DNA from: Acanthopleura granulata | Taxonomy: Eukaryota; Mollusca; Polyplacophora; Chitonida; Chitonidae | Direction: 5' to 3' | NCBI GenBank assembly: GCA_016165875.1 | Contig: JABBOT010000002.1 | Coordinates: 1,265,540 to 1,329,539, forward strand | DNA: 64,000 nt | Shown here: in pieces, positions 51,596 to 63,778 of the stretch | Numbering within the stretch: position 1 is the stretch's first letter | How the letters are laid out: each line of letters opens with the position of its first letter | The notes under the pieces: model-generated | Seen by the model: the letters and a program-made list of their open reading frames with translations, nothing else | The model's database searches: none | What the model was told of the DNA's origin: nothing | Position numbers and translations under genes: made by a program

Positions 51596-54500
51596 TTTAA
51601 ACAACTATTATATGGCGAAGAGAGTAAAAAATTAAGTCCACTCTACTGGGTTTAATGAAAACAACACACTCTCCACGTAATATAGCTTTCATGGACTTCT
51701 GTGAAGACGACAACATGCAGTTTGTTGTCAAGCTAACTTGACGAGAAGATATTAAGTTTCGATTTTAATATCTCGCTTGTAGCATTTGGTATCGATCCTG
51801 TGTGTTAAGTGGCGATTCCAATCATAGTCAAAAGTTATTGCTGCAGAAACTAGAGTGCCAAAGACATTCAATCAAACGCCGTAAGTTCCATAAAGTTTAC
51901 AATGAGTACAGTCGACGTCTCTTGTAAGTGAATATGTGTACTGGGACTCTAGAGCTCCGCTTCATAATTGCCTAATTCTGATTCTGAGGCATTGCAATCA
52001 CATCTCAACTGAGATACATATTGTGATAAAGGACAACTTGTAATGGCAATTTGGATACTTATTTAATTATATGACTTCCTGCATGACTACTGCCTGTTGA
52101 TTCCTAAATGAATCCGTTCTAATTTCTTATCTTACATACTTTAAATTTAGCTTTTCGTAGTTTGTTTTGGACGCTGCTTCAGAAAAAAAGGTCTTGTGAT
52201 TATTGGCCCTTGACGTCCATTATGCATTGTTGATGTTGGGTACGTGAATGTCTGTTGTGACGCCAAGTTACACTCCATGATTCCTTTACAGCTATTAACT
52301 GTGAACGATTTTTATTTTCAAAAAATTCCAAAAATGGTAACAATGGAAAGATACATACGCCTTGCTTTGGGACAAACGTAGCTTGGGTTAGCGAGTAGGA
52401 AATGTAGTGTTCCGGGATGCAGCCCTGCCTTATAAGATATTAGAAAGAATTTAATTAGCGTTGAAATAAAGATACCGTCAAGCTCAAATTGGCAGATTTC
52501 TAACAACTATAACATATAGGGATACACCTAATACAGACGAGTCGATGGGAAAGGTCAAGGGCTATCTCATCAGCCAAGAAAGAGGATATCAAAAAATATT
52601 TCATTGCTTTCAAAATGTACAGTGTACCTTACGCAGGTAATCAAAGCAATTTTTCTTCGTTCTAGCTTATGCTTTGCTTATTTTGTATTATTATATTTAT
52701 TAATGAAGAAAGCTTCCATGACCCTATCCTAAGTGCAAGGCATGTGGCCTGAAAGCTTCCGGCTCTATCCCGTATGCTTCAAATCGATTCTTAGTATACT
52801 TGTTCGGGCTCTTTATACTTATAGTTTCTTATTTACCGCTTAAAGACAATTGGGAATATATCACAGTTTACGGATATACATCTGATGGGGACAAGGAAAT
52901 GGATTAAGATGTGTGATTTTCCAAGAAGACGAACTGAGCGATATGCTAGTTATTGTTTAGACGCTTCCTGTTTAACGGTCTGTTCTCGTTAGTTTCGCGG
53001 AAGCTCCCTAAATACTGAACGTAACAGCGTAGTTCAAGAGCTCGTCACAGCTAATCTGCACTCTCGTCAAATCGCTCTATCGGGAATGCCGTATGATATC
53101 ACGCAGATGCTCTTTAAGGGTGGAATCAAGGACGTTTACCAGTACAAATCTTGAATGATTCACAAATACATTTTCACTCTGGTATGCGGAACCCTACAAA
53201 TCATGGAGACTTTACACAGTTCACCAAAAAATCAATTTTCAATACTTCATATTTGTATAACACGCACTTGTTTAATCCAAGTAAAGACCCGGCACATAGT
53301 GTTCACGTGATCACATAGCGCACACGTGCCCATCCTCTACACACGTGGACACTATTATACATATATATTACAGGTCAATACAGGTAATTTTTCTCTGCTT
53401 ATATGTACATGTACATGCATCTGCGAAGTCACATGTATTAAGTTGAACGGTCAGCGAAACAATGACTGAGTTGGCAAATTAATTGTGCAAGTATAAATGG
53501 AACCACTGCTATGTCCTATCAAATATACATGCACGTATCATAGGAGTTAAACTATGCAAGCTCGGTATGAGATAATCATACGCTGATAAACCATCCTGAC
53601 ATGGAGTTAACAAATCAATCATACGTATGAAATCATCAGAAAAAATATGTCAAGCAAACTAATTAATATCAACACACACATCGTGCAATCGGCAACACAA
53701 CTTTGCTATGAATCATACAGCCATGCGCATGTTGACGGTTTAACAAACAAGCAATTTGTCGATTAACCAGTGATCTCCATGTATATGGACTATATCCTAG
53801 TGCAATTGAAAACAGGCATGCATGCTTTTTCGTACGCATATACCGTATATACGACATACACATAGCATATATGCTTCAGGTCAAACTAGTAACAACCGAG
53901 TTGAAACGTTGTGAGGGATTTGTTTGCGATGAGCTCGATGGCACCCGCCTGGAGATTGACGGAAGCTATTTAACCAGGCCACGGCCAAACATTGATGGAA
54001 TCGATCCGTTATATCATTATAGTGTTGGCATGCATGGGTAGGGCATAGTCATACACAATGTCAGCCAGGCAGCAACCTGAACAGATGAAGACTTAGCAAT
54101 TTTAGACTTTAATCTGTACGGCACATATGTATATACTACAGGTTACAGGCAGCTGTACATAATATAACCATGGTTATCATCTATAACTAATGGTATTAAA
54201 GACAACGAATTGACGACTATCATATGTGCGCACAACACAAATTTTATACGGAGAACCAAAACTATCACAGATTATCTCCTGAGCTGTCATTGTCACATGC
54301 AAATGAGGTACCATTATGTCGATTTTGCGTGCAATGGCGCCTTAGGCCCAAGTTGGACTACCCATGTTTTGTGTTTTTTGTTGCAATGCATGTGTAATTC
54401 ATAACCAGTTTGTATCAACACGTCATCGTAACTGCAAGAATGAACAACAGTTCGGTACGAATAACTTTAGGCTGGAAAGCTTTTCACATTAGAACCATAT

Positions 54501-54898
54501 ATATGGTATTCAAACGTCAGTGTACATCTAATATAACAATATACATTTACTAATATAGGTGTGTTTATTATTCATACTAACAGATTTCGGTTCTTTTTGA
54601 AGGGAGAGGCCAGTAGAAGGGAAAAAAACTGTAAATATGTCAAATCTTTTTTATCTTTTGAGTAAAATTCAGATATTCCACTTGTAATTCTGCTTACAGT
54701 AATGATGTGAGAAGCCAACTAAACTGAGCAATGTTTATACCAACTAGCACAAATAGCCATTAGTGTGTACGAAATATCACCAGCTGAAACGCGTTCTGAA
54801 CTTCGCCGATGTTCGATCGATTAATTGCCTTGACTGGTATTAACATCAAATTCTTGTACGCCTAATCTCTAAAAATAACTGTGTACCACAGTGATACC

Positions 54899-55047
54899 AA
54901 GTGTAACAAGGGTGAACATCTGCACTTTTGTGTACAAGAGGTATACACAACGGTGTGTACCACCAGTGCACATGTGTTTTTCACAAGTACACAGTTTGTA
55001 TACATCCTGTACACAGAAGCTGAATAGATGTTCAGATTTGTTACAGT
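54899..55047. repeat. Near-palindromic inverted repeat, arms about 72 bp
   Basis: Left: aagtgtaacaagggtgaaca, cacttttgtgtacaagaggt, atacaca. Right arm reversed: ctgtaacaaatctgaacatc, cttctgtgtacaggatgtat, acaaac. Almost no spacer. Because both strands look alike, both are open for 80-100 codons; I do not regard these as genes. Confidence 0.78.
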
Positions 55048-55885
55048 TTTTGCCCAATTGTTTAAAACATACATTAGGGACAGGCCTACATCTGAATGGC
55101 AGCAAGCAGCAGACATTAACTTCTTATGAGTATATGACATAAGATATGACACATAGCCACAAATTATATATCGCAGATATTGTGACACATTAGCATGGAT
55201 GTGTACAGGCGTAGATTTTCCCCCATCATCAATCAGCCTATATACACGAATAGTTATGCATTTTTATTTATTTCTGTTTTTCAATATTTATTTTCATCCT
55301 TAATTTTCAATACGGTACGTATAAGCTAAAAGGTATATCATCACAATAATTATATATACACTCATACAATGTTCTGTGATATCGAGGAAAACCTGCTCTG
55401 GGACTTTTGTAATATATTTATAATACAAATGCATGAACAGTCAAGCAGCCTTTGCTTATGGCCATTCATCCAAACAGAATATAAATATCAAGACACAGAA
55501 ACAGGCAGAACAGTTTTACTGCATACATAGGCCTAAATGTGTGAGTGTAGCCTCCCCAAGAGAAAAAACATTATCTTGCATAACAGTATAGGAAATATTT
55601 TTATGTGACGGAATGGCGGGGAGTATCTGTTTTTCGGACCTTAACATTTATTTTATGAATAAGTGATATGTGTACGCAGGATGTGGTATATACACGCCTT
55701 AGGCATAGGCAAGACGGGTAAATAATCACGTCAGAGTTTCATTCATAACAACCCATGCGGACACTCGCCCACCTACTTCAAGATACAAAGACATGTAGAG
55801 CTTAAGTTATACGTGTCTTTCCCTGGCACTGAAGACACACTAACAGTGTAACGGCCAGATTAAGCTTTTGCCATTTATCCAGACG

Positions 55886-55944
55886 TGTGTATATATATAT
55901 AGACACACACCCACCCACCCACCCACACACACACACACACACAC
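55886..55944. repeat. Compound microsatellite (GT)(AT)(CA)(CCCA)(CA)
   Basis: gtgtgtatatatatatagac, then ccacccacccacccaca and cacacacaca. Simple-sequence DNA. Confidence 0.9.
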
Positions 55945-56349
55945 GTAATCTCCTGTTGACCACTACAGATAAGGGATTACATTACAGAGATATTTGTCCG
56001 AAACTACGTTTTATATTAGATTAGCGTAGGGGCCTACCCACATATATATGAGACTACGGCGTGCGAACACTATTATCTTACAGTTCACTAAGGCCAAAAA
56101 TGAATGCAGGGTAACTAAAACGCAGTAAATGAAAAGCGTCTTTAAATAATAAGTTGCGTACACATCCTGTTAAAAAAAAACTTTCACCTGTTATATAAAA
56201 ACACAAACCTTCAATTATAAGAAGAATTTTATATTCCCAATTTAGAGCACTTTTCGCAACTTTCTTAGGATTTAAGTCCCAAGTCAAGCATATTCCGATG
56301 ATTACAGGCAGGTTATTTAACTCTTTGAGGGGCATTTAGAAGCTGACGG

Positions 56350-56700
56350 AGTAACATCACACAGTTACATGTATACGGATAATAAGTTCTGATTTATTAT
56401 GCCCCAACGTTTCGATGTACATCTCCATCTGTATCACGATATCATTGTATGTATGTTTGTTTATGCAGGTGCCACATCAATGAACTAGTATAATCTTCAA
56501 TATGGTTTATTAACGTCTAGCCGTATGTGTATACATAAATACGTTGTAGTCATAATTATCGCTTTCTCATTAACTTCTTCACAGTCTATAAAATATCATT
56601 TTGGTTGTGTCTTCATTCGCTTGGCTTGTTAGAATGTACATCGAAACGTTGCGGTATAATAAATCAGAAGTTGTTATCCACGTAACAGTGTGATGTTAGG
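56350..56700. mobile_element. MITE-like element with about 65-bp terminal inverted repeats
   Basis: The left end (56350-56424) contains taacatcacacagttac, gttctgatttattatgcccc and aacgtttcgatgtacat. The right end (56634-56700) is the reverse complement: atgtacatcgaaacgttgcg, gtataataaatcagaag, gtaacagtgtgatgtta. About 210 bp of AT-rich spacer, no ORF. Confidence 0.8.
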
Positions 56701-57244
56701 TAGGGTATTGAAGTATTCATTAACTCTGGAACTGCCATAATGAAATGTATTGCTTGATTGTCGGGTATCTTTGTGTTCAGGCCTACATGTAGTGAATAAA
56801 TTGATATTGATACTTTATAAGTCATGTTGATCCTATTTATTTATCAGTAGCCCAGACAAACATTGAACGTCTTCAGTCAACTGAAAAAATGTTCACTGCA
56901 TGAATGAACATCAACAGCATTCCGTTGTCAAAACGAGGTTCGTTTGTGTTTACAAACATAACTAACCCACCTGTCCTATTACAAATACACGTACCACGCA
57001 TTTGTCTCCTCCCCACCGATCTAAAAACAGAATTCAATCGTTGAGGGGGGTGTGGGCGATAAAAGGAACAGCCATCGGAAGTGATACCTCTACTGTAGCG
57101 CCACCTCGAGGCATTACTTCTTATTTGCGAAGGGGGATGAATCTCAGTCGACGCTCTCGGGTGATGCACGCCGTAGCATGAAGGTGGGCACGAGGAAGCC
57201 GTCGTTGTTGTAAACCAAGGAGCGAGGCCAAGTTCAACATAAAT

Positions 57245-57853
57245 ATGTTCGTGCTGTCAGAGATGAAGGACACGGTGCGTGTACCGCCGTGGGCTTTCCA
57301 TAAAAAGCTGAACGATGCTGTCAAGAAGACTCTGAATGACAAACTCGCGAACAAAGTTGTTCACAACGTGGGTCTGTGTATCGCGCTATGGGACATAATT
57401 AAGCTCGAAGACAGTTACATTTTCCCAGGGGACGGCGCATCCCATACGGTCGTCTCCTTCAGATATGTCGTCTTCAGGCCTTTTATGGACGAGATTTTGG
57501 TAGGAAAAATAAAAAGTTGCAGCAAGGAGGGCGTGCACATATCGCTAGGGTTCTTCGATGACATTTTGCTGCCGTCCGATTCCCTGCAGCATCCTTCGAG
57601 GTTCGATGAAGCCGATCAGCTGTGGGTATGGGAGTACGAAACTGAGGACGGCAAGCACGATCTCTTCATGGATCAAGGGGAAGAAATACGATTTCGTGTC
57701 GTGGAGGAGATATTTGTAGACACCACGCCAAATGCTCCTGAAAGTGTGGCAGAGCAGCCGGATTTAAGTGAAGAGACAAAAAAGGCCCCCTACACTATTA
57801 TAGTCTCAATAAGTGAACCTGGACTAGGACTTCTTTCATGGTGGAACTCGTGA
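57245..57853 (+). CDS. POLR3H: RNA polymerase III subunit RPC8 (RPC25/POLR3H), single exon
   Basis: A 202-residue protein matching the whole length of the conserved Pol III stalk subunit (human about 204). With its partner CRCP/RPC9 it forms the stalk that contacts initiation factors and nascent RNA in the nucleus. Residues 1-80 are the Rpb7-type N-terminal domain ([49 protein letters not shown]). Residues 83-200 are the S1/OB domain ([65 protein letters not shown]). The C-terminal signature [15 protein letters not shown] is intact. No introns interrupt it, whereas the vertebrate gene is multi-exonic. A candidate AATAAA lies at 58709-58714. No close neighbour gene is visible. Confidence 0.96.
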   Translation: MFVLSEMKDTVRVPPWAFHKKLNDAVKKTLNDKLANKVVHNVGLCIALWDIIKLEDSYIFPGDGASHTVVSFRYVVFRPFMDEILVGKIKSCSKEGVHISLGFFDDILLPSDSLQHPSRFDEADQLWVWEYETEDGKHDLFMDQGEEIRFRVVEEIFVDTTPNAPESVAEQPDLSEETKKAPYTIIVSISEPGLGLLSWWNS

Positions 57854-58730
57854 TATTAGATACATGATGACATACTAAACTGATGAAAGACAACCATGAC
57901 ATTCAGTCCATTACTAACTGTGGTTCTTTAGTGAAGACATGTATTCATTTTAGTTCAGTTAAATTAAACATTGAGGTCTCTTAATCAATTTCTGATATTT
58001 ACCCGCCTCAACAGCTAAATATCAGAAATTGTTGAAAATAGGCCTCAATGTTTAATTTAACTGAATTAGTAATCATGCATGTCTCATACTACATCCCACA
58101 ATTGAAGCTAATTATGTGACAATTGATTATAGATGTGTATTACAGTGTGTATTTATTTACAATTCTGAAATTAACAACTTCACTTATGTATGTATATGTA
58201 TTTCCTGGGGTGTATATGTTTAAGATTGAATGTCAATAAGCATGTTACAGTCATAGGTTTACCAAGGGGATGGGGCAGTGGGGGTGTCTTGGAGACACCC
58301 TATTCTGACAAAACTAACATGGCAGAGATATGGCAAAAAGAGGGAAAAACACAACTGAAACATCTTGATTTGAAATTCTGGCTAAATCTATAGGTATAAT
58401 CTAAATTTATGTGAAAAAATGAAAAAAAATAACTAAAGCTTTGAATGCATCAAATGTGTGTTTATCCCAGGAGCTATGATTTCACGGTCAAAAGATCCTT
58501 CTTTGATGGAAACTTGTTCAAAAGTATTATACCCTGAATTAGTTTTAGCTGGACTGATGTTCCATTTATTGTTCACTGCCATTCTAAATTTTCATCCCAA
58601 ATTTAATTTATGCTCAAATACCTCAGGGCTATCTTATGATCTTAACAGCATCTTCACTCAGCAGGTGCTTGGCCACATCAGAGAAGATTTGTCATAGTGT
58701 GTCTCATTAATAAATGACTGAAGTCAAATT
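57854..58730 (+). other. POLR3H: Presumed POLR3H 3' UTR
   Basis: AT-rich sequence running from the POLR3H stop to an AATAAA at 58709-58714. It contains the long hairpin described separately, whose left arm also holds an ATTAAA (57963-57968), so an earlier poly(A) site is possible. The extent is inferred. Confidence 0.4.
57950..58069. repeat. Long hairpin: about 50-bp inverted repeat with a 16-bp loop
   Basis: The left arm (57950-58000) reads ...TTCAGTTAAATTAAACATTG...ATTTCTGATATTT. The right arm (58017-58069) is its reverse complement with few mismatches, differing mainly at TCTCTTAATC versus CCTATTTTCA. The loop is short and GC-richer (acccgcctcaacagct). It could be a small palindromic MITE or, as RNA, a double-stranded stem in the POLR3H transcript. 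Confidence 0.85.
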
Positions 58731-61139
58731 AGATTTGAAGAATTTATGTTCAGTTTTAAATGGGTAAGAGTAAAGGGAACTGCTGGGTTGCAGTTTACTC
58801 TGTAATTGTCTGTGATGCAAGGCATCAGTCAGCAGTTTACATTTGTGAAAATTGTTTTAAAGGAGAGTAAAGAACTCTTTTTTAAACCTGTGATCTGCAT
58901 TGAGTAAAAATGTATTGGCTATCAAGGGCTTCATGCTGAATTTGAAATGGAAGCATATTTTTCATACTAAGAAGTATTACGTGTGTGTGTGTGTGTGTTT
59001 TTCCACCTGGGATGTGGCGGATATTCACATGTTGTGACCACTCTGATCACAACAGAAACTGGGTAGAAATATTAAAATGGTATGATGGAAATCGTATGGA
59101 GCAAACCTAACATCATGCTCCAAAAGATCTGTGATGAATAATGCTATTTAAACCATGTAAACCAAGGTTTCTTAAGAAACCTAATCTTCAGCTGTGTCCA
59201 TAAAATTTTACTGGTGTGAGATGATAATATTCGCTAAACCTGGTAGTCAAGTTGTCACATGTCCCTTCCACTATGCTACAACGCCATGGGAAGGTCCCAT
59301 TATGGGGCAAAGTCGGCCACGTACCGCCCGGCATTCACATTACCAGTTCAGCTCTGCTTCTGTGTTGCAGTTTTCTCATTAAGTTGGGCGTTTTGCATGG
59401 GCTACAATTTACAACCCCTAACACCCACTGTTAAGTCATTATAAACTCAAGCTAACTCCACCAAGACCACCAGTAATGCACAAAGGTGACATGTTTGATG
59501 ACGCAAAGCAACATGGGTACAACTCTGTAACTTTTATCCTAGGATTTACACTATGTTATAGCAAGTTTTTCATTCTTTGGAACATTATCTGGAAGATGGC
59601 GACAATTGATCCTCTTAAACACCTGAAGTATTTCACATTTTTTTGCAACAATGGCTGCGAAGGTTGATGACATAGTTGAGCATAAGTTCTTAGGATAAAG
59701 TTTAAGATAGTGATTGTGGCCTTAGTGTGAATATGAGCAGGCGTTTTTGTGGTTGCATAAAGTATTACTGAGTATTTATATCGGTATGTCTTAATTATGT
59801 TGAAGCGTTGGTTATAACATAGCCGATGAAAAGGAAGAGTATGGTCTCTGGCTATTTCCATCACTAGTGAAGCACTGGAAACAGCGCTTTAGATAAAGAA
59901 ATACTCGGAGTAAAGTAATGTGGCTAATATCCAAGAAGCATTTGGCATACTGTTAAAAGCGCATTTAGCTGTTAGAGTTATCTCCCCTAGTGTGTGGTCG
60001 TGAAATCATAAAACGGGTCAGTGCTGGCAGTTTTGGAAAACAACTCGAAAAAAACAAGGGCGAATCTACGGGGGGGGGGAGGGGGTCAGAGGTGCCCCTC
60101 CCCATTTTTCCCCAATAGCATCAAGAAGAAAAATTATATACAAATCTACATAGAAATTAAAGCTGTTATGCAACATGCTATTATGTTATTATGTAAATAT
60201 CATTTGTGGTAGTCTGACGAAAACAGTGATAAAATTGAAAATTAATACGCTGGATAGCCGATAACAAAAGACAGAGGGGTTACATTGTTTCAAGGTTTAT
60301 GCCTGATTCCACGGTAAACTGTATGAGTAACATGTGAAGAGGGTGATCGTTTATGGTGAGAAGATCCCTAAAAAAGAACAAAGAAACCACTGTCAACAAA
60401 ACCAGTCATGCCAGTCGATACTGGGAGAAAGATAAAGTGCTGTACTATCAGCTGAGTTTGTTTAGCTCTGACTCTTCTCCGTTGTAATCTTCAAACTGCA
60501 ACAGATGCTGGTGATAGTCCGAGATCCATCAGATCATTTCAAAGTATGAACTGCTTCTGTATGGTTGTACACACAAGATGAAGTATTTGATCGCATGCAT
60601 TCAGCTACAAACTTTGGTAGAAGCAAAGCTGTCAGAACAACAGGCATTCGGATTAACCTGAAAAAGGACCGTAAACACAGGTGGTGGGACTCATGGTAAT
60701 GAGGCCATTGATGAATGATATGGTTGACGAGTTGTTGCCTTTAGTGTTGCGACTTCCTGCAAGAGTGATGAAAGCACCAAAAACTGAGCAAATTAGAAAG
60801 GGACATCTTTGACAAGACACATTTGAACTTATCGAACATGATTACAAGCCACAGATTATAATGTTTGATATTTTTCATAAAAGTGACAGTGGATAATTTA
60901 ACTTCCCAACAAGACATGATGACAACAGTTTTAAATGTCTTCATTTTCAGTCAGTAACATAAGGGTATCTAGTATACCTGTGTGCAAAAAATATATTATA
61001 GGAGCAACCGTATCCTGTTTTTGGGGCATTATGTCAAATATGTTGACATTTTCTCTACCACCAGACCAGAGAGTATTAAACCAGAGCCTCTGATGAGCCA
61101 GTAGCTCTACTGGTTGGGACAAAATTATCACTGAGTCGA
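58731..61139. other. No gene recognised
   Basis: AT-rich; contains a GT microsatellite and a G8 tract with polypurine context at 60070-60088. No exon recognised. The stretch 60360-60760 has a somewhat coding-like texture but stops interrupt all frames. Confidence 0.45.
58981..58998. repeat. (GT)n microsatellite
   Basis: Nine GT/GTG repeats, short. Confidence 0.85.
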
Positions 61140-61790
61140 TCACAAAAATTATGTGTGTATAACGGACAATGGACAATCAAACTAGAAAATTAATACTACG
61201 AAATAGGTGTCTTGAATCACTTAGGCCAAGTTTGGTTGAAATTGAACAAAAACTGTAACAGTAATTAGTGGCATTTTGAAAGAAATGTTAACATATGCCA
61301 TATGGACAAAGAGACAGACGGACAACCGATCATCGAAATGGAAAATTAACACCACGACATAAGTCTAAACTTAAACCAATTTTCATTGAAATCGGACAAA
61401 ACCTGTAGAGGAGTTAAAGTATTTTTAAAGATATGTTAACATACTAGAAGAACAGACAGACAGACGAACAACCGATCATCGGAATTAAAAATCGATACTA
61501 TGGATCATGTATCTTGATGTAGTCTTCACTTCAACAAAATTTAGTTGAAATCGCACAAAAACTGTAGGAGGAGTAGCGTTTTGAAAAATACGTGTGTGTT
61601 AACATATACTGGATAAACAGACAGACAGACGGACATCCAGTCATCGAAATAAAAAATCGATGATATAAATTATATATCTTGATGTCGTCTACACTTGACC
61701 CAAGTTTCGTTGAAATCGGACCAAAACTGTCAGAGTAGCGTTTTGACGGAAAAGTTAATGGACTCCGGACAGACATGCAGACTTGCATAA
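61140..61790. repeat. Tandem repeat, about four units of 146-166 bp
   Basis: Each unit carries a form of gttgaaatcggacaaaaact, gtaggagtagcgttttgaaa, gttaacatat, and cagacagacggacaaccgat followed by catcgaaat. Anchors near 61164, 61325, 61471 and 61636. Diverged copies of one block in head-to-tail order. Confidence 0.82.
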
Positions 61791-62364
61791 CATACACACT
61801 CACATAACCGACCAGGAGGGCTAAAACCAAGTCACATCGCTTAAAAATGTACAGTTAAGGCCCTTTTTGTGCTATGCTGTCAACACTATATTTGACAAAT
61901 TGCGTCACTTTTGAAATTTAAACAGAACAATGTTATTGTGTATTTTGACCATTGACTCTCAAGTCTGACGATGCTTTCTTTTAATCAGTGTGCCATGATA
62001 TAGCGAATAATGATGTCCAGTAATATGTGCTTTCTCAAAATAAGAATTTTTTTTAACATTGTAGAGGTGTTTTGTGTCATATTCACTCCTTGTACATGTA
62101 TAAAATATATCAGCCGGAGTATGGGAAAGTGTATACCACTTGTATAGAGCAGGTAAATTTGCCAACAGTCTTTGTACATTTCCTACATTTTAGGATTTGA
62201 TCTCACCAAAGGAAGTTGACATGACATTGCATCTGCAGCCAGGGTTTAAAAATGGCTTGACATTAAGATAGAGGCTTTGTTTTCCACTTACACTGAAGCA
62301 TTTGTGGTTTCCGTATGCATGTTATAATAAATCTTTCCTCTTCTTAACGAAGTTTTCTTTATTT

Positions 62365-62535
62365 ACATAGGGGAACGTCCATAAAGTACGTACGCGCAAT
62401 TTTTTGGCACTCCTCCCCCTGAACGAATCTTGTGCGATATGCCTAGACAGCCCCTTTACCTCCTCCGCAGCCGTGTACGTAGTACGTTGAACCACCATTA
62501 GGTACCGAACTGCGACATTAGAGAGGTGCAGCCAA
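62365..62535. other. Possible end of a degraded DNA transposon
   Basis: ggggaacgtccataaagtac followed by gtacgcgcaatttttt resembles the 'gtccataaagtacgt' type ends seen on DNA transposons in many invertebrate genomes, with cgtagtacgttgaacc further on as a possible partner. Low confidence; no target duplication identified. Confidence 0.3.
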
Positions 62536-62694
62536 TACTTCATAAAGACTAGTACCCACGAGCGAATAAGAGGCTTTAATTTCTATCATTTGTCAACGAG
62601 TTAACAACGTGAGATTTTAATGCTTACAACAGTAAACAACAGTTTGGACTGGTTTCTCTGGCTGATTTATTGTCGTTTCGGTTGGACACGAGAC

Positions 62695-62765
62695 TGCCTC
62701 GATGGCCTAGTGGTTAGCGCTTCCGCCTCGAGGGCGGGAGATCCAGGATTACTCCCGAATTGGGT
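62695..62765 (+). mobile_element. tRNA-derived head of a third SINE family (family C)
   Basis: gcctcgatggcctagtggtt, then agcgcttccgcctcgagggc and gggagatccaggattactcc: A- and B-box spacing of a Pol III promoter but no 3' acceptor half to pair with the start, so it is a SINE head and not a tRNA gene. From memory of molluscan repeats this head is joined to the body seen at 34.4, 40.0 and 44.4 kb; that link is inference. Confidence 0.65.
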
Positions 62766-62787
62766 CATACGAAAGAATTTACGATTT

Positions 62788-63067
62788 CTACAAATTTTTC
62801 ACCAACTTTAAGGGAATCAAAATTTTTGATTGTTTGATAGACTTTATGGACCACACTGAACAGATTGAAGAACAGTGACGTCACACATAATTATTTTAGT
62901 TCCCACATTAAATACCGTAGTACTACATGTAACAAAAAACCAGGGCTCTTTAGCAGCTAAAGGTATGGGTGACGTCACTGTTCTTCAGCCGGCTCAATAT
63001 GGCCCTTAAAGTTCTCCATACAGTCAAAATATTTGACTGAGTACAATTTGGGGAAAAAATTTTTAAA
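62788..63067. mobile_element. MITE-like inverted repeat with arms of about 98 bp ending in a CRE palindrome
   Basis: Left arm 62788-62885 and reversed right arm 62969-63067 share AAATTTTT, TTTAAGGG, TATGGA, and GAAGAACAGTGACGTCAC. The inner ends both carry GTGACGTCAC, itself palindromic and containing TGACGTCA. The spacer is about 83 bp with no ORF. Confidence 0.8.
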
Positions 63068-63778
63068 AAAATAAATTATTGACGGTATTTTTAGATACAG
63101 GTTTTCATGCTCCGTTAACTTATCACAACTTCAGTTTTAAGTGGTCTTTCACTTTGTCAGTATTTTTTTGCCGGAAGTCGGAAATAGAGTTTTTGTCGAA
63201 AACAATTTCAATCCAACATTTCACAGGCCTAAGTATTACATTGCTCAAGCCAAACAACTCCAGACGCTTCGAGAAACTGGGCCCTGGGCATTTCTTTACA
63301 CGTGGTTCTTTGTAACATACATGAATGCAAAATGAAACCAGAGTTCAACTGAACATGTAATTTTGATCTTGGTATTATGTTTGAACAGTATGACCCGTTG
63401 GTTTCAATCTGGTCAACGTCTGTTTGCAAATGCATTAACAGTTACAGCAATAGGTATATACCAGAGTGTAACATGTATATAACCTTGTTGGAATTACAAT
63501 TTGATCCAGAGATCCAGAACCAAATGCCAGACCTAGCATGAATAACGTATATTTATTAGTATGAAGCCAAGTAAAAGCTGGACTGTAATGAAAATCAATC
63601 GTGAATCTGAAAAATATTATCAATGATCACATTTATTTCATTGGGTTAAACAAATTCATGTGATGCTTTTCAACCATTTGCTGCATATCCCGAGGAAAAT
63701 ATGAAACACGGGTCTTCACTTTGAATGGCAGGAAAACAGTAGAGAGTAAGTGATTTACACAAATTTATACAAACAAAA

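Larger units (their letters stand above)
50411..57244. other. Gene-poor tract upstream of POLR3H
   Basis: Apart from listed inverted and short repeats I see no coding exon. The last 350 bp before POLR3H are GC-richer than the rest (e.g. 57010-57200), as expected for its promoter and 5' UTR. Confidence 0.5.

Noticed and set aside
54862..55188. Overlapping 78-108 codon open frames on both strands
   Set aside because: They arise because the region is palindromic and its repeats lack stops; no protein similarity.
62695..62765. Candidate tRNA gene
   Set aside because: A- and B-box-like sequences are present, but the 3' acceptor strand needed to pair with gcctcga is missing; this is a SINE head.
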